This document shows positions 23,810 to 33,157 of a DNA stretch of 39,288 bases, one piece after another. Source of the stretch: MAG-120531 sp029242825 (GTDB lineage Bacteria; Bacteroidota; Bacteroidia; Flavobacteriales; Flavobacteriaceae). The number at the start of each line of letters is the position of its first letter. Within the stretch, counting starts at the first letter, position 1. Under the pieces are notes generated by a model, which was given only the letters and a program-made list of their open reading frames with translations, was not told the DNA's origin and did not search any database. Location of the stretch: the NCBI GenBank assembly GCA_029242825.1, contig JAQWTF010000074.1:1-39288 (forward strand), written 5' to 3'. A program made the position numbers and the translations under genes.

Positions 23810-25081
23810 TTATCTATGAATAGTTTGGGTTCTATCTGGACCTACCGATACAATTTTGATAGGTACTTCTAGTACTTCTTCTAAATAATTAATATAATTC
23901 ATGAGATTTTCAGGCAATTGTGATACCGCAGACATTTTAGTTAAATCCTGCTCCCAACCCGGCATTTCAATATAATTTGGAGTCACATTTTCTGGTTCCA
24001 CATTGTATGGAAAATGAGATATAGTGGCACCTTTGTACTGGTATGAATCACAGATTTTGACTGTTTTAAATCCAGAAAGCACATCTGCTTTCATCATCAT
24101 TAATTCTGTAACGCCATTAATTGTAATCGCGTATTTAAGCGCAACAACATCTATCCAGCCACATCTTCTGGCCCTTCCAGTTGTAGCGCCAAATTCATTA
24201 CCTACACGACCCATAGTTTCCCCGTCAGTGTCAAATAGTTCAGTTGGGAAAGGACCACTTCCGACTCTGGTGGTATAGGCTTTAAAAATACCCAATACGC
24301 GTCCTATTTGGTTGGGTGCTACACCGAGCCCTGTACAAGCTCCAGCAGCAGTAGTGTTAGAAGAAGTCACAAATGGGTAAGTACCAAAGTCAATATCTAA
24401 CAAAGAACCCTGTGCACCTTCTGCTAATATTTTTTTACCTGCTTTTTGAGCTTCGTATAAGTATTGTTCAGAATCAATAAAAGTCAATGATTTTAATTGG
24501 TCTATGGCTGCAAAGAAAGCGGTTTCTAATTCTTCTAAATCATACTGAATGTCTACGTCGTAAAAACCAATCATAGATTGGTGCTTGTCTGCAAGGGCTC
24601 TGTATTTTTCTTTCCAGTCGCTCATTTCTAAATCTCCTACACGCATACCGTTTCTACCGGTCTTATCCATGTAAGTAGGACCAATACCTTTAAGTGTTGA
24701 ACCAATTTTAGCCTTTCCTTTTGCAGCCTCAGATGCAGCGTCTAAAAGCCTGTGCGTAGGAAGGATTAAATGTGCTTTTCTTGAAATAAGCAACTTACTT
24801 TTAAAATCTATTTTAAAAGCGGCTAAGTTCTCTAACTCTTTTTGAAAAATGACAGGGTCTATAACGACTCCATTTCCAACAATATTTTTCGCTTCTTTGT
24901 GGAAAATACCCGATGGGATAGTGTGTAGTACGTGCTTAATTCCGTCGAACTCAAGGGTATGACCTGCGTTAGGCCCTCCTTGAAATCTTGCTATAATGTC
25001 GTAATCTTTGGTGAGTACGTCTACGATTTTACCTTTTCCTTCATCTCCCCATTGGAGTCCTAGTAGTAAGTCTACTGCCAT
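23810..25081 (-). CDS. purA: Adenylosuccinate synthetase
   Basis: A 423-residue enzyme making adenylosuccinate from IMP, aspartate and GTP, the first step from IMP to AMP. Visible are GLQWGDEGKGKIVD with catalytic Asp13, GGPNAGHTLEF with His41, STLKGIGPTYMDK (about 128-140), TTAAGACTGLGV, and TTGRARRCGWID (about 298-309). The length is normal. It begins 20 nt after the Fur-family gene and is probably co-transcribed with it, an unusual pairing of a metal regulator with a purine enzyme that nevertheless recurs in Flavobacteria. Confidence 0.97.
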   Translation of the reverse strand: MAVDLLLGLQWGDEGKGKIVDVLTKDYDIIARFQGGPNAGHTLEFDGIKHVLHTIPSGIFHKEAKNIVGNGVVIDPVIFQKELENLAAFKIDFKSKLLISRKAHLILPTHRLLDAASEAAKGKAKIGSTLKGIGPTYMDKTGRNGMRVGDLEMSDWKEKYRALADKHQSMIGFYDVDIQYDLEELETAFFAAIDQLKSLTFIDSEQYLYEAQKAGKKILAEGAQGSLLDIDFGTYPFVTSSNTTAAGACTGLGVAPNQIGRVLGIFKAYTTRVGSGPFPTELFDTDGETMGRVGNEFGATTGRARRCGWIDVVALKYAITINGVTELMMMKADVLSGFKTVKICDSYQYKGATISHFPYNVEPENVTPNYIEMPGWEQDLTKMSAVSQLPENLMNYINYLEEVLEVPIKIVSVGPDRTQTIHR

Positions 25082-25101
25082 TTTTTTGCTAGTTGTTATG
25101 T

Positions 25102-25560
25102 TTATTCTTTAGGTGTTTCCAATTGTTCTTTGGTCCCGTAAAAGTATAAAGAATGGTTGTTTATTTTTATATTAAAAACTTCTTCTATTGTTTTTTTTAT
25201 CGCTTGAATTCTAGGGTCACAAAATTCAATGACTTCTCCTGTGTCTGTTAGAATTACGTGGTCGTGTTGGTGGTCAAAATAAGACTTTTCATATTGGGCT
25301 TGATTTTTTCCAAACTGATGCCTTCTCACCAATTTACAATCCATTAAAATCTCTATGGTATTATACAAGGTAGCTCTACTGACCCGGTAGTTTTTATTTT
25401 TCATTTGAATATAAAGAGATTCAATGTCAAAATGCGACTCACTGTCATAGATTTCCTGAAGTATAGCATATCTTTCGGGTGTTTTTCTATGCCCATTTTC
25501 TTCTAAGAAAGCCGTAAATACGTTTTTAACTATTTCTTGGTTGTTGTTTGAAGATGCCAT
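25102..25560 (-). CDS. Fur family transcriptional regulator
   Basis: A 152-residue repressor with an N-terminal winged helix (RKTPERYAILQEIY, about 25-38; SRATLYNTIEIL, about 61-72) and a C-terminal metal and dimer domain. HQHDHVI (His97, His99, His101) is the metal-binding segment. The CxxC that usually follows in Fur is replaced here by Leu104 and Thr107, so the structural zinc site is missing; a single Cys114 remains. It could be a Fur, PerR or Zur-type sensor, and the sequence alone does not decide. It leads a unit with purA. TACCTTTG at 25583-25590 lies 22 nt upstream as a -7-like box. Confidence 0.88.
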   Translation of the reverse strand: MASSNNNQEIVKNVFTAFLEENGHRKTPERYAILQEIYDSESHFDIESLYIQMKNKNYRVSRATLYNTIEILMDCKLVRRHQFGKNQAQYEKSYFDHQHDHVILTDTGEVIEFCDPRIQAIKKTIEEVFNIKINNHSLYFYGTKEQLETPKE

Positions 25561-25582
25561 GGTTATGAAAGGTCTTAAGGAG

Positions 25583-25590
25583 CAAAGGTA
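25583..25590 (-). promoter_or_regulatory. -7-like element before the Fur-family gene
   Basis: On the minus strand this reads TACCTTTG, matching TAnnTTTG, 22 nt before the ATG at 25560. It falls in the 40-bp gap after the (p)ppGpp gene, which supports a separate promoter for fur-purA. Confidence 0.4.
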
Positions 25591-25600
25591 ATGCTAAATT

Positions 25601-27808
25601 TTATAATCTGCTCACTTTCTCAATGCCGTTAATATGCTTTAAATTTCCAATAAGTTTCTTGAGGGTATCGTTATTTTTTACCACCACTTTTATCTTCCCG
25701 CTAAAAGTGCCTCCATCTGTATTAAAATTAATGACCCTCATATTCACATTCATTTGGTTAGAGATCACTTTAGTAATATTACTTACCAATCCTAAATTGT
25801 CTAAACCATTTAAGGCTATTTCTGCAGAAAATTCTTCCTGAGAGGCGTCTATCCAATTTGCTGCTATAATTCTATAAGCGTAATTAGATTGAAGAGAGAT
25901 GGCATTAGGACAATTTTTTTTGTGCACTTTTATGCCATCGTTAATACTAATAAACCCAAAGACTTCGTCTCCAGGGATAGCATTACAACAGGGAGACAAA
26001 TTATAGGGTAGTTTTTCCTCGTCTTTTCCAAATACGAGCGTATCTAAATTAGAAGAGAGTTCCTCTTTGTCAATATCTTCCGGTATGGGGTTTCTCCTGA
26101 TTTTATTTTTAAAGAAGGAGATAAAAGCGTTGTTGTAAGAAGCTGCAAAATCTTTTAGCTTAACATTGTCAATAATGCCACTACCCACTCTGTAATATAG
26201 GTCTAGACTAGTTTTTAACTTAAAAAACGTAACTAGTTTGTTAACAGTGTCCTCATTGAGGTTAATCTTTTGAGATTTTAACTTTCTTCTGAGTATTTCT
26301 TTTCCTTCTTCTGCAATGGCTTTTTTAGCCTCTTTGAGTGCAGTTTTAATCTTAGATCTGGCCCTAGCAGTTGTAGCGTAATTGAGCCAGTTTTGGGTAG
26401 GCTTTGCATTTTCAGAAGTAATCACGTCTACCTGATCACCTGAATGAAGGGGCGTGTTTAGGGGCACCAATTTCCCATTAACCTTAGCACCACGAGTCTT
26501 TGATCCTATCTGAGTGTGAATGCTAAAAGCAAAGTCTAAAGGGGTAGCTCCCTTGGGGAGTGATTTGAGTTCTCCTTTTGGCGTGAACACAAAAATTTCT
26601 TTGGAATAAAGGTTTAGTTTAAACTCCTCTACAAAATCTACTGCATTAATATTGTCATTTTCTAATGCCTCTTGAAGTCTGTTAAGCCAAAGGTCAATTC
26701 CTTGTTCTTTTTGAGCGCCGTGTTTGTATTTAAAATGTGCCGCATAGCCTTTCTCTGCAATTTCGTGCATGCGCTCAGAGCGAATTTGCACTTCTATCCA
26801 TTTCCCTTTGGGCCCCATTACGGTAATGTGTAGGGCTTCATAACCAGTGGTTTTTGGAGAGGTAATCCAATCTCTAAGCCTTACTGGGTTAGGGGTAAAG
26901 TGATCGGTTACAATAGAATAAATTTTCCAAGCCAAGAATTTTTCGTCTTCTGGGGCGGAGGCATAGACAATTCTTATGGCGAATTTGTCATAAATTTCAT
27001 CGAATGTAACCTGTTGTTTGAGCATTTTTCTCCTGATGGAGAAAATAGATTTCATGCGCCCTTTAATCGTGTAATTAAACTTTTCCTTAGCCAGAGAGTC
27101 CTTGATACTTCTAGTAAAGTCATCTATATACTTTTGTTGATCTTCTTTACTTTCTTCAATTTTATCTGAAATATCATTAAATACCTCAGGCTCTGTATAT
27201 TTTAAACTGAGGTCTTCAAGGGCTGTTTTAATATTGTACAGTCCTATTCTATGGGCTAAAGGGGCGTAGATATACAAAGTCTCTGAAGCAATTTTCAGTT
27301 GTTTGTACTCCGGCATGGAGTCCATGGTGAGCATGTTGTGGTAACGGTCTGCTATTTTAATGATAATAACCCTTACGTCGTCGTTTAGGGTTAACAACAT
27401 TTTTCTAAAATTCTCCGCTTGTTGGGAGATATTCATGTCTTTTTTAAGGTGTGCAATTTTAGTGAGACCATTCACAATTTTGGCTACTACAGGACCAAAT
27501 AAACGTTCAATGTCTGGTAAAGTGTATGAGGTGTCTTCTACTACATCGTGAAGTAGAGCAGCCGCAATTGAGGTAGCGTCTAACCCAATTTCAGAGGCGA
27601 CAATTTTAGCTACAGCGATAGGGTGAAAGATATAAGCTTCACCAGATTTCCTTCTTTGGTCGCTGTGGGCCTCCACTGCAGTGTCAAACGCCAATCGAAT
27701 GAGTTTTTTGTCGTCTTCACTCAAGGACTGATAACTAATGCGCAGGAGTTCTTTATACTCCTTGGCAATGGCCTTATTTTCTGCAATAATTTCTAGCTCA
27801 CTTAACAT
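25601..27808 (-). CDS. spoT: Bifunctional (p)ppGpp synthetase/hydrolase (RelA/SpoT family)
   Basis: A 735-residue Rel enzyme that makes and degrades the alarmone (p)ppGpp in the stringent response. The N-terminal HD hydrolase domain is complete (His62 in FHP, His87-Asp88 with EDT in LLHDVVEDT). The synthetase domain follows, with RMKSIFSIRRKM (about 250) and WIEVQIRSERMHEIAE near 335. A TGS domain (IFVFTPKGELKSLPKGAT, near 405), a Cys-containing region (LSPCCNAIPGD) and a C-terminal ACT domain complete the normal layout. Both catalytic domains look intact, so the enzyme is probably bifunctional. TATCTTTA lies 4 nt before the ATG. Confidence 0.95.
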   Translation of the reverse strand: MLSELEIIAENKAIAKEYKELLRISYQSLSEDDKKLIRLAFDTAVEAHSDQRRKSGEAYIFHPIAVAKIVASEIGLDATSIAAALLHDVVEDTSYTLPDIERLFGPVVAKIVNGLTKIAHLKKDMNISQQAENFRKMLLTLNDDVRVIIIKIADRYHNMLTMDSMPEYKQLKIASETLYIYAPLAHRIGLYNIKTALEDLSLKYTEPEVFNDISDKIEESKEDQQKYIDDFTRSIKDSLAKEKFNYTIKGRMKSIFSIRRKMLKQQVTFDEIYDKFAIRIVYASAPEDEKFLAWKIYSIVTDHFTPNPVRLRDWITSPKTTGYEALHITVMGPKGKWIEVQIRSERMHEIAEKGYAAHFKYKHGAQKEQGIDLWLNRLQEALENDNINAVDFVEEFKLNLYSKEIFVFTPKGELKSLPKGATPLDFAFSIHTQIGSKTRGAKVNGKLVPLNTPLHSGDQVDVITSENAKPTQNWLNYATTARARSKIKTALKEAKKAIAEEGKEILRRKLKSQKINLNEDTVNKLVTFFKLKTSLDLYYRVGSGIIDNVKLKDFAASYNNAFISFFKNKIRRNPIPEDIDKEELSSNLDTLVFGKDEEKLPYNLSPCCNAIPGDEVFGFISINDGIKVHKKNCPNAISLQSNYAYRIIAANWIDASQEEFSAEIALNGLDNLGLVSNITKVISNQMNVNMRVINFNTDGGTFSGKIKVVVKNNDTLKKLIGNLKHINGIEKVSRL

Positions 27809-27812
27809 ACCA

Positions 27813-27820
27813 TAAAGATA
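27813..27820 (-). promoter_or_regulatory. -7-like element directly before spoT
   Basis: On the minus strand this reads TATCTTTA, a TAnnTTTR match 4 nt before the ATG at 27808. It sits in the 12-bp gap after the TrmH-family gene. If active, it gives spoT a leaderless transcript of its own. Confidence 0.35.
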
Positions 27821-28648
27821 TTAAATCTCCGAAATATCTCTCTGTCTTATGGCCTCAAATATCAGGATTCCTGCCGCGACAGATACATTCATGGAATCTA
27901 TCTTGCCTCGCATGGGAATGCGAATGTTTTGGTTGGATTGTTCCAACCAAATCGCTTCTAAACCAGTGGCTTCTGTGCCCACTACAATAGCGGTCGTATC
28001 TCTGTAAGACACTTCTGTGTGGGGTTTAGAAGCTTGCAGCGCAGCTGCATACACATTCGCTTTTGCTGCATGTAAATAATCCAACACTTCTGAACTTGTT
28101 CCCATAGCTACTGGAACAGTAAAAACACCCCCGACTGAGGAACGGATTACATTGGGATTGTAGAGATCTGTTTTTGGGTTTGCAATGATAACGGCGTCTA
28201 GCTTTGCGGCATCGGCCGTGCGGAGCAAGGCCCCAATATTACCAGGCTTTTCAGGGGCTTCTGCCACAAGAAACAAAGGGTTTTTGGAAGCGACTTTCAA
28301 ATCCGAAAGTGTATGAGACTTGGTAGCAGCAACGGCAATAATACCCTCGGTACTGCTTCTTTGTGCCAATTTTTCAAAGGCAGCTCCAGACAAAACAATC
28401 GGAACGATCACTCTTTGTTGCACTGCTAATTTTTTTAATATTCCCGATAGTGCATGGGGACTTAAAATGGCGGGTTCATAATAGAATTCTAAGATCTGGT
28501 AGTGACATTCTATGGCCAATTCCAATTCTCTTACCCCCTCGATGATGAATTTTTGGGCTTGTATTCTGGCCCTAGATTTTTCCTTGAGGCGAAGCATCTC
28601 CTTTACCTTGGGATTTTGAGCACTTTGTATGACGCTATGGGTTTCCAT
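27821..28648 (-). CDS. TrmH/SpoU family RNA methyltransferase
   Basis: A 275-residue SPOUT methyltransferase that methylates a ribose 2'-O in rRNA or tRNA. The N-terminal part (about 1-105) is the substrate-binding domain (NPKVKEMLRLKEKSRAR). The C-terminal knotted domain shows motif 1 EKPGNIGALLRTADA (about 133-147), motif 2 IVVGTEATGLE and motif 3 DSMNVSVAAGILIFE near the end. The family layout matches RlmB/TsnR-like enzymes, and the target nucleotide is unknown. It lies 12 nt upstream of spoT. It is isolated from the gene before it by a strong terminator, and TACTTTTG lies 4 nt before its ATG. Confidence 0.9.
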   Translation of the reverse strand: METHSVIQSAQNPKVKEMLRLKEKSRARIQAQKFIIEGVRELELAIECHYQILEFYYEPAILSPHALSGILKKLAVQQRVIVPIVLSGAAFEKLAQRSSTEGIIAVAATKSHTLSDLKVASKNPLFLVAEAPEKPGNIGALLRTADAAKLDAVIIANPKTDLYNPNVIRSSVGGVFTVPVAMGTSSEVLDYLHAAKANVYAAALQASKPHTEVSYRDTTAIVVGTEATGLEAIWLEQSNQNIRIPMRGKIDSMNVSVAAGILIFEAIRQRDISEI

Positions 28649-28652
28649 GCCA

Positions 28653-28660
28653 CAAAAGTA
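28653..28660 (-). promoter_or_regulatory. -7-like element directly before the TrmH-family gene
   Basis: On the minus strand this reads TACTTTTG, exactly 4 nt before the ATG at 28648. It follows a terminator at 28669-28708, so a promoter is required in this short gap. No -33 TTG is seen at the expected spacing. Confidence 0.5.
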
Positions 28661-28668
28661 GCCTATTT

Positions 28669-28708
28669 TGAAAATAAAAAAGGGGGCTTTTTACAAAAAG
28701 CCCCCTTG
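28669..28708 (-). terminator. Rho-independent terminator after the amidohydrolase pair
   Basis: AAGGGGGCTTTTT (28680-28692) pairs with AAAAAGCCCCCTT (28695-28707), and on the minus strand a T-rich run follows (plus-strand A-rich 28669-28681). It lies 27 nt after the amidohydrolase stop at 28734. It separates that operon from the TrmH gene. Confidence 0.93.
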
Positions 28709-28733
28709 ATTTTTAAAATGTAGTTCAAAATGG

Positions 28734-30050
28734 TTAATCCGTTTTTTCGGAACTGTTGTATTTTCCCATATAGCGCTTCCAAAGCTCTGTTTGGTGGGTT
28801 TCTAAAGACAATTGTCTGCCTTGAATAAAAGCATGACTCACTAGATTGGTGCGCATGTCTAAGGCGTCTCCTTCAGATACAAATAGGGTAGCGCTTTTAC
28901 CCACTTCTAAACTGCCAAATTCTTGATCAATACCTAGAATTTTCGCTGCATTTAGGGTGATTAAGGAAAGTGCTTCTTCTTTATCCATTCCTTGTCCAAC
29001 CACTTGACCTGCGTAAAAAGGCAGGTTTCTATTTTGAAAATTTGCTGCGTCTGCATTTTGAATGCTCACTAAAATTCCAGCGTCTGCTAACAATTTAGGT
29101 AGTTTGTATGGCTGGTCGTAATCTGCGTCATCTGAATCAGGAAGGTTGTGAGTGGCTTCTACCAAAACAGCAATATTGTGTTTCTTTAAAAAAGGAATCA
29201 CTTTATAAGCTTCTGAACCACCTACAATAACAATCTCCTGAACGCCTAATTTCTTAGCTGTGCTTACCGCGTCCATAATTTCCTTATCTCCGTTTGCGCC
29301 AATAAAGAGTTTTTTAGATCCGTCAAACAAGCCTTTAGCTGCTTGGAAAGGGGCATTTTTTTCTGAGGAAAGTGCGTCGTTATACACTTTTGCATTTTCC
29401 ATAAAAACTACAAAGGCGTCTATATCTCTCTTGTAATTGTTATTGGGTTTAAGACCTGGATCTTCTCCCATCCACCAGCGACCTCTTCTAAAAGAGCTGG
29501 GCCAGTTCATGTGAACAGCGTCGTCTGTTTTTACTACGGCGTCTTCCCAGTTCCACGCATCTAATTGCATGACAGAAGAAGTCCCTGAAACAAAACCGCC
29601 TTTTGGAGACACTTGGGCCAATAAAATCCCATTGGGGCGCATACTTTCTACAACTTTAGACTCTGCGTTGTAGGCAATTAAAGACCTCACATGAGGAATA
29701 ATATCCCCAATCTCATCTTGGTCATCTGTAGCTCTTACGGCATCTATTTCTACCAATCCCAAAGAAGAACAGTTGGCAATAAACCCAGGATATACGTGTT
29801 TGCCATTGGCATTAATTACCTCACCTTCAGTAGGGGTGTTGGTCCCTCCAATCGCTGTGATAATACCAGATTTAAATACCAAAGTGGCATTTTCTATGAC
29901 ATTTCCATTACCAATATGTGCAGTGGCACCAGTAATGCTAATCGCAGTCTCTTGTGTTCCTGCGGGAGTCTGTTGTGCCCATATATTTGAACTAGCCAGT
30001 GTAAGGGCTAGTGCGAGCAAACTATTTTTAAAATATTTCATACGATTCAT
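28734..30050 (-). CDS. Secreted amidohydrolase-like protein lacking the HxH metal motif
   Basis: A 438-residue exported protein with a signal peptide (cleavage near IWAQ-QTP, about residue 26) and the amidohydrolase family layout. The N-terminal small domain ends at VYPGFI (87-91), the site where active members have GxIDxHxH. Here the sequence is GFIANCSS, so Cys94 and Ser96 stand in place of the two histidines and Ala92 replaces Asp. The C-terminal part (LITLNAAKILGI, FGSLEVGKSATLFV) is normal for the family. It is therefore probably not a conventional metal-dependent hydrolase, but a partner of the larger protein encoded 13 nt upstream. Confidence 0.82.
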   Translation of the reverse strand: MNRMKYFKNSLLALALTLASSNIWAQQTPAGTQETAISITGATAHIGNGNVIENATLVFKSGIITAIGGTNTPTEGEVINANGKHVYPGFIANCSSLGLVEIDAVRATDDQDEIGDIIPHVRSLIAYNAESKVVESMRPNGILLAQVSPKGGFVSGTSSVMQLDAWNWEDAVVKTDDAVHMNWPSSFRRGRWWMGEDPGLKPNNNYKRDIDAFVVFMENAKVYNDALSSEKNAPFQAAKGLFDGSKKLFIGANGDKEIMDAVSTAKKLGVQEIVIVGGSEAYKVIPFLKKHNIAVLVEATHNLPDSDDADYDQPYKLPKLLADAGILVSIQNADAANFQNRNLPFYAGQVVGQGMDKEEALSLITLNAAKILGIDQEFGSLEVGKSATLFVSEGDALDMRTNLVSHAFIQGRQLSLETHQTELWKRYMGKYNSSEKTD

Positions 30051-30063
30051 TTTTTCAATTAAT

Positions 30064-33009
30064 TTAATCTAACATAGTGTCACAGTGAAACTCCACCTTC
30101 ATGCTTCGCTTAGGTGCTTGTGTAGGAGCACCGCTCTTTTTATCTGCAATCATCATTTGAATTAAGGTGTTTTTTTCTTTTTGAATAGCCACCCTTTGTG
30201 ATTGGTCTGTCTCTAAATCAAAGTAAGTAACCCCTTCAATCATGGTTTTTTCTGCTTTAGCATATACAGACATTGGATGGTTGTTCCAAAGGACTAAATC
30301 TGCATCTTTTCCAACGGCTATACTACCCACTTTATGGTCTACATGTAATAGTTTGGCTGGATTGATTGTGACCATTTTCCAAGCTTCTTCTTCAGACATG
30401 CCGCCGTATTTCACTGTTTTAGCAGCTTCCTGGTTCAGGCGTCTAGACATTTCAGCGTCGTCTGAGTTAATCGCAACGGTTACGCCTTGGCTGTGCATAA
30501 TAGCAGCATTGTAAGGAATGGCGTCGTTTACTTCATATTTATAAGCCCACCAGTCAGAAAAGGTAGAGCCGCCAACTCCGTGCTCCGCCATTTTGTCTGC
30601 TACTTTATAGCCCTCCAAAATATGCGTAAACGTGTTTACCCTAAAGTTAAATTGTTCGGCAACTTTGAGCAGCATATTAATTTCGCTCTGCACATAAGAG
30701 TGGCAGCTAATAAATCGCTCTCCATTCAAAATTTCTGCCAACACTTCCATTTCCTCGTCATAACGATAAGCTTGCTTGCTTTTTTTCTTAGCGTCGTATT
30801 CTTTGGCACGTTGGAAGTAGTTTATAAACATTTGTTCTACCCCCATTCTCGTTTGAGGAAAACGGCTGTAAGAAGACCAATTGGATTGTTTTACGTTTTC
30901 ACCTAAGGCAAATTTTATAAAGCCAGGGGCTTCTTTAAAAACCAATTCATCTGCAGTAGCTCCCCACCTTAGTTTAATGATGGCCGAGCGTCCTCCAATG
31001 GGATTAGCAGAACCGTGTAGGAGTTGCATGGTCGTTACTCCACCAGCTAAATCCCTATAAATACCCATGTGCTCAGGATCTATAACGTCTTCCATTTTTA
31101 CCTCAGCAGTACTGTTTTGCCCGCCTTCATTCACTGCTTTTAAAGCAATGTGAGAGTGTTCATCTATAATACCAGCGGTAAGGTGCTTTCCGGTAGCATC
31201 TATGATTTTGGCATTTCCCGCAGCGAGATCTTTACCTATTTTAACGATTTTTCCATTTCTGACAAGTACATCTGTATTGTCTAATATTCCAGCGTCTTCT
31301 GAGGTCCAAACCGTAGCATTTTTAAACAAGGTGTTTTCTGCTGTAGGTCTGTTTTTATAACCATAGCCCACATTTGGAAAAGTAACTGGCATTACTTCAG
31401 GCGCACTAGTAATGGCCGCTTCTTTTTTGCTTTCAAACGCACTTGTTTTAGTCGCGGTAAAAAGGGCTTCTGCACCGTCCTCTTTTACGATAGTCCCTTC
31501 AATAGGAGCATTTTTGCTAGCCAATGCAGAGAGTCTAAATTTTCCATCTCCAGCTTCATTGGTGATGGTCATATACATCCATCCCTGATTATAAGTCAGT
31601 TTTGTTTTTAGGTTGGTGCTGTCTTGAGTTAGTTTTGCAGCGGGCTTCTCCATATCTCCGCTGATGTTAAGCGTCCATGATTGGTCTTCAAAATTCAGTG
31701 TGTAATTCCCCCTAATATCTACAATATCCTTGTCTTTAAGGATGTTGTTAGTTCCTTGAACCCAGTTTTCAAAAATGTCTGAATCTTCCTCAAAAATATC
31801 ACCAGAAGTCACCAAGAAATTGGCCATAGCGCCAGGCTTTAAGTGGCCCAAATCTTTTCTGTTTAATAATTGTGCTGGTCTTGTAGTCAGGGCCTCCAAT
31901 GCTTTGGTTTTGTCTAAACCGTATTGCACAGATTTTCTCAGGTGGCTCAAAAAGTTTTTCCCACCCTCAAGTCCATGGGCAGTCAGTGTAATAGGCACCC
32001 CAGCCTTTTGAAGGCTAGAAGGATTAGAAGGGGCCTGATTCCAAGCCCTCATGTCTTCTAAAGAGACATAATTTGCCTGGTATGGATCTTCCACATCATA
32101 GGCTTTAGGAAAATTAAGCGGTACAATAATAGTGGCATTAGTAGCTTTTATAGCAGCCAAATCTTCGTAGCTGTCTCCACCTCCAAGTATGGCAAATGGT
32201 ATCTGATACGCGTCTCCAATTTTGTCTGCCCTCACAATATTTCCTTTGTCTCCTGCGTCAAAAATGGCCAAACTATTTTTCTGCGCATTAAAGGCTTCAA
32301 TGGAACGGTCTCTGGTATTGCTGTTACCTTTTCCATACCAATCAGCATCTGAAAAAAACTGTCTCAAGAGCGCCATAGCCCCCATGAGTGACCCTGGATA
32401 AGATTGACTTTTTGCAGTACTCTTTCTAAAAGAAAAGTATTGCGCTGAACGGCTAGAAAGCACCCTTTGAGCGTCTGTTTCAATGGTATTTAGCGCAATA
32501 AGCGCCCCACTTCCTCTAGCCACACCGTCTTGAATATGTGTATTGACTACCCCAAATCCTTGAGACATGAGATCTTTAGCAGCCTTAGCATTAAAACTAA
32601 ATTGATCTATGGCGTTATTTTCTGGCATAATATGGTCATTCCAATAAAAACCTTCTCTAGTGGGTTCGTATTGTGAGCCTCTTCCGCCTCTGGCCGATGC
32701 CGGTTTACTTACCCCAAAATCTGAGAATAAGTCTATAAAGGAAGGATAAATGGTTTTACCACTCAGGTCAGTGACCACCGTCTGAAGTGGAATTTGAACG
32801 TTTTTACCCACAGCCACAACTCGGCCATTTTTAAGTAACAAAGTACCTTTTTCAATGATTTCAGTTGGACTGGTATAAATAGTCGCGTTTGTGAGGGCGG
32901 TGTAGTGGTTGTTAGCTACTTTTACCCCGTCGTTTTTTGGGAAATAGTCTTGAGAAAAGCCAATACTACTGACAAGGCATAACCCAAGGACAAGCATTTT
33001 TAATTTCAT
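30064..33009 (-). CDS. Secreted double-domain amidohydrolase, active site in the C-terminal half
   Basis: A 981-residue protein with a signal peptide (cleavage near GFSQ-DYF, about residue 20) and two amidohydrolase modules. In the first (about 25-430) the metal motif position reads SFIDLFSD, so both histidines are lost. A beta-rich linker of about 120 residues follows. The second module (about 550-960) has GIIDEHSH (His618, His620), further candidate ligands His770 and His796 in FTHILEG, and Asp850 in INSDD, the expected set of an imidazolonepropionase-like enzyme. A cyclic amide or peptide-like substrate outside the cytoplasm is inferred. It is co-transcribed with the 438-residue homologue. 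Confidence 0.85.
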   Translation of the reverse strand: MKLKMLVLGLCLVSSIGFSQDYFPKNDGVKVANNHYTALTNATIYTSPTEIIEKGTLLLKNGRVVAVGKNVQIPLQTVVTDLSGKTIYPSFIDLFSDFGVSKPASARGGRGSQYEPTREGFYWNDHIMPENNAIDQFSFNAKAAKDLMSQGFGVVNTHIQDGVARGSGALIALNTIETDAQRVLSSRSAQYFSFRKSTAKSQSYPGSLMGAMALLRQFFSDADWYGKGNSNTRDRSIEAFNAQKNSLAIFDAGDKGNIVRADKIGDAYQIPFAILGGGDSYEDLAAIKATNATIIVPLNFPKAYDVEDPYQANYVSLEDMRAWNQAPSNPSSLQKAGVPITLTAHGLEGGKNFLSHLRKSVQYGLDKTKALEALTTRPAQLLNRKDLGHLKPGAMANFLVTSGDIFEEDSDIFENWVQGTNNILKDKDIVDIRGNYTLNFEDQSWTLNISGDMEKPAAKLTQDSTNLKTKLTYNQGWMYMTITNEAGDGKFRLSALASKNAPIEGTIVKEDGAEALFTATKTSAFESKKEAAITSAPEVMPVTFPNVGYGYKNRPTAENTLFKNATVWTSEDAGILDNTDVLVRNGKIVKIGKDLAAGNAKIIDATGKHLTAGIIDEHSHIALKAVNEGGQNSTAEVKMEDVIDPEHMGIYRDLAGGVTTMQLLHGSANPIGGRSAIIKLRWGATADELVFKEAPGFIKFALGENVKQSNWSSYSRFPQTRMGVEQMFINYFQRAKEYDAKKKSKQAYRYDEEMEVLAEILNGERFISCHSYVQSEINMLLKVAEQFNFRVNTFTHILEGYKVADKMAEHGVGGSTFSDWWAYKYEVNDAIPYNAAIMHSQGVTVAINSDDAEMSRRLNQEAAKTVKYGGMSEEEAWKMVTINPAKLLHVDHKVGSIAVGKDADLVLWNNHPMSVYAKAEKTMIEGVTYFDLETDQSQRVAIQKEKNTLIQMMIADKKSGAPTQAPKRSMKVEFHCDTMLD

Positions 33010-33056
33010 GGAAATAACATTTAGTTGGTTTATATGAGTCGCTTTTTACAGCGTCT

Positions 33057-33064
33057 TAAAGATA
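33057..33064 (-). promoter_or_regulatory. -7-like element upstream of the amidohydrolase operon
   Basis: On the minus strand this reads TATCTTTA, matching TAnnTTTR, 47 nt before the ATG at 33009. A small hairpin CGCT/AGCG lies just downstream, in the presumed leader. The -33 element is uncertain. Confidence 0.3.
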
Positions 33065-33157
33065 GTAGAAAGTGATTTAATAGCGCTACGCAATACGGCT
33101 TTTTTTAGATTCACTTCAATAGGAGGTAAGCGTGTTTCAATGGGGGGCAATTTCTTT

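Noticed and set aside
30487..30906. Plus-strand open frame of 139 codons opposite the large amidohydrolase
   Set aside because: It runs antisense to the catalytic C-terminal module, which has intact metal ligands. The frame has no support of its own.
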